Shown in pieces: positions 61,640 to 64,000 of a DNA stretch of 64,000 nt. The notes below the pieces were generated by a model, which saw only the letters and a list, made by a program, of their open reading frames with translations, did no database searches and was not told the origin of the DNA. Source of the stretch: Nymphalis io (Eukaryota > Arthropoda > Insecta > Lepidoptera > Nymphalidae); assembly GCF_905147045.1 (NCBI RefSeq), contig NC_065904.1, positions 3,844,001 to 3,908,000 on the forward strand, read 5' to 3'. How positions within the stretch are numbered: position 1 is the stretch's first letter; every line of letters begins with the position of its first letter. The position numbers were made by a program, and so were the translations under genes.

Positions 61640-64000
61640 TATGAACGTGCAATATTCACAAAATTATTTATAATATGTGAATCTCATTTCTCTAATGCGA
61701 CGATGACGTCACAGTCGACGAAATCCAATTGTATCCACATCGCTTATGTCCGTGAAGTTTGTATTTTGTGAAGATTATTGTTAATCATTTCAAGTGTTCC
61801 GTGAGAAAATGAACTATATAATAAAAAACTTGCAAAAGATATCAGAATTAATTTTGTATGGCTAAATTCTTGTTTATTTTTTATTCTAAGCGCATGATAC
61901 GATATACGTTTTTCGCTTTTCAATAATGGGCTCATTTTAAAAAACGATTATTTTCAGTTGATATTTCCAATTATCACAATCGATATTACTCATTGATGAC
62001 AATTAAAATTGAATACATATAAAATTCGACTTATTTAGCTTAAAGTTAATGGTCTAATTAGTTAATTAATTGAATACATATTTTTTACTAATTTGCTTCC
62101 GCATAAAATTATTTTTTAATAATACGATTATTACTCTGTATTGCAATGGCAGAAGACGTAAACATAAACAAACCTAAGGTATATATACTTTATATTCCAG
62201 GCGATTTCTTAACAGCTCTGCTATATTACGCACTATCATCAATTCTTGATTAATATATACTTTTTTATAATGTATCATTATTTCACTTAAATTATTTTTC
62301 TATCCACTATACTTTTACTTTCATATTTCCGATGACAATTTCGTCGAAAAAAAAAACCGCCATTTTTTTACGAATTCCACAGATTATTTAGATCTCGAAC
62401 AACGATGTCATGACAATTCAATGTCAAAGTTATTTATTTATCTTCACTTCACTTCTTTCTACATAATGGACTTCACATATCTTTCAGGTTTGTTGTGCTC
62501 ATGGGATCAGCTTTGAGTACCATAAAGCACGATTTTTTTTACATTTTTTTTAACAACAGTTCTATATATTGGCTCTTTTTTGACACTAATTAGGTAATAC
62601 TGTAATGATGCAATAGATGCAATGCCAAGGGGGCACTTGACGAAATACTTTTTAAAATTAAATTAATTTATGATCTTTACTTTATCTTGTACTTGACATC
62701 TCGAGGCGGTAGATATTCTAAGTTGTATGTCTAAAAATATATTTACAAATTATACAATTTTAACACTTAAGATTTTACAATGGTTATTTGGCAGCTATTT
62801 ATAAAACTAGTTCCTATTTATGTATTTATTAAATTTTAAATTTATTTTTTTCATAAAATATGCCAATTTTTATAAGCTTATTTTTGTAACAACTATAACG
62901 CATCTGTAATGTATTTATTAGTAGAGGGGGACAATTCTTCTAATATATTGTTACTTTATCGCAATCGAATCGAAGCGTGATCGTTGCCGTTATTTCGTTT
63001 TCATATTTTTTAATTTAATTATCGACTATTGCCATAAAAATAAACACTTACGTTTGATTTTGACATAACGATAAACGTTAACATAATAATGATTCAAAGT
63101 TGGATCGGAATTGAATCGGGAACGTATCGTAATCGTTATAAAATAGTAGACGAATTCTACTATTTTAATCTCTCTCTATAATATTCTCGTTTAATCTTCC
63201 TGAAACACTGCAGGAAAAAACATCTTCACTTAAAGCATTAATATATAAGTTGAACTGTTACATCTAATGATAATTATAATATGAACTTATTTTGATTAAT
63301 ACGTAATATCATATTTTATAACATATAGACAAGAAATGAAGTCTATGTGTTAAGTGAAATTAAAGATTATTATTATTCATGACATTTTATAGCTACTCTA
63401 TTTTTTTAAATAATGTACTGCTAGTATAATAAGTAATTTTTAAACATTTTATAACATAAAACGTGTGAAAGAAAAAGCAAAATTAATATTATAAAAAAAA
63501 AAAACAAAAATGTTTCCAAAGTTTTGGCTGTGTAATGAATAACAAGACTGATGGTGAAATTGTCGAAACTGTTCCTAATTGTGCTTTTTCTCGAATTATC
63601 ATAATAATTAACATTATTTTTATACGTAATATATATAAGGTTTTTTCTAATGTTTATATCTGATGAATTTACCATTGCAAATATATTTATATTACTGAAT
63701 AAATATTATTGTTTTATTTTATCTCAACATTTCTTTTCTTACGCCATTCCGCTCAATAACAGTTACACTTCCGGTCCGGCCGTGGCCGGAGATAGTTATA
63801 TACAATGAAATAACGAATTTAAATTAAAAAAAAATACACAGTGCTAAAAGATCTTGGTTGGACGTCATAAAGTTAATGTAAAAAAAATATTGACAATTAT
63901 TATTTTTAAAATCTAACAATAAATCATACATTCCAAAATTAATAAATGTAAAAATATTTCTTATTTTAAGTTAATGTTAACCTTTTGGATATAAAGTCAT
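61640..64000. other. AT-rich DNA downstream of the last gene
   Basis: No gene was seen. It holds the second miniature inverted-repeat copy at 62926-63165, and a short GC palindrome (TCCGGCCGTGGCCGGA) near 63776. Confidence 0.4.
62926..63165. mobile_element. Miniature inverted-repeat element, divergent copy 2
   Basis: Shares ordered blocks with 18584-18849: CGAATCGAAGC, ATTATCGACTATTGCCATAA, CGTTAAC, TCGGGAACGT and TAATCGTTATA. The terminal inverted repeats are eroded (GGGGGACAATTCTTCTAA, TAGTAGACGAATTCTACTA). Confidence 0.6.

Noticed and set aside
1..64000. CRISPR arrays, prophage or bacterial operons
   Set aside because: No regularly spaced direct repeats, ribosome-binding sites or operon-like gene packing; the genes are intron-rich and insect-like.

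Overview
The window looks like a piece of a lepidopteran nuclear chromosome, probably a butterfly. It is AT-rich, its genes are split into small exons with GT-AG introns, and it holds many short retroposons with tRNA-like heads. Helitron-like pieces ending in CTAG before a T and TTA-flanked miniature DNA transposons are also present. Nothing bacterial, viral or organellar was seen. Exon coordinates were worked out by hand from splice signals, reading phase and family resemblance; no transcript data were available.

Layout: (1) 587-874, last exon of a small secreted-type protein whose first exon is not in the window. (2) 12022-13424 (+), a three-exon glycine/histidine-rich secreted protein of cuticular type with TATA box and poly(A) signal. 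(3) 20609-27018 (-), a six-exon gene for a 747-residue tamozhennic/SPATA2-like protein (PUB-type region plus two RanBP2-type zinc fingers), with a possible non-coding first exon near 29.6 kb. (4) 31597-32116 (+), a three-exon gene for an unrecognised 106-residue protein. (5) 32534-35081 (-), a five-exon gene for a 193-residue calcium- and integrin-binding (CIB) EF-hand protein. (6) 37503-43086 (-), a seven-exon gene for an unrecognised 943-residue protein with cyclin-docking-like and CDK-site-like motifs. (7) about 46.2 or 52.9 to 61.6 kb (+), a gene of eight or more exons for an unrecognised protein with one hydrophobic segment and apparent alternative 3' splicing.

The rest is mostly AT-rich intergenic and intronic DNA seeded with at least four families of short retroposons, called here A, B and C (tRNA-headed) and D (about 290 bp, A-tailed), plus Helitron-like pieces, two TTA-flanked miniature transposons and several perfect hairpins. 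Some copies are nested in one another, and one composite locus at 31 kb recurs inside another repeat at 49 kb without its miniature-transposon insertion.

The genes do not form an evident pathway. Tamozhennic/SPATA2 proteins belong to ubiquitin/NF-kB signalling, CIB proteins to calcium signalling, and the 943-residue protein looks like a cell-cycle substrate. No new multi-gene system was found. The best leads are the two unrecognised conserved-looking proteins and the composite duplication.
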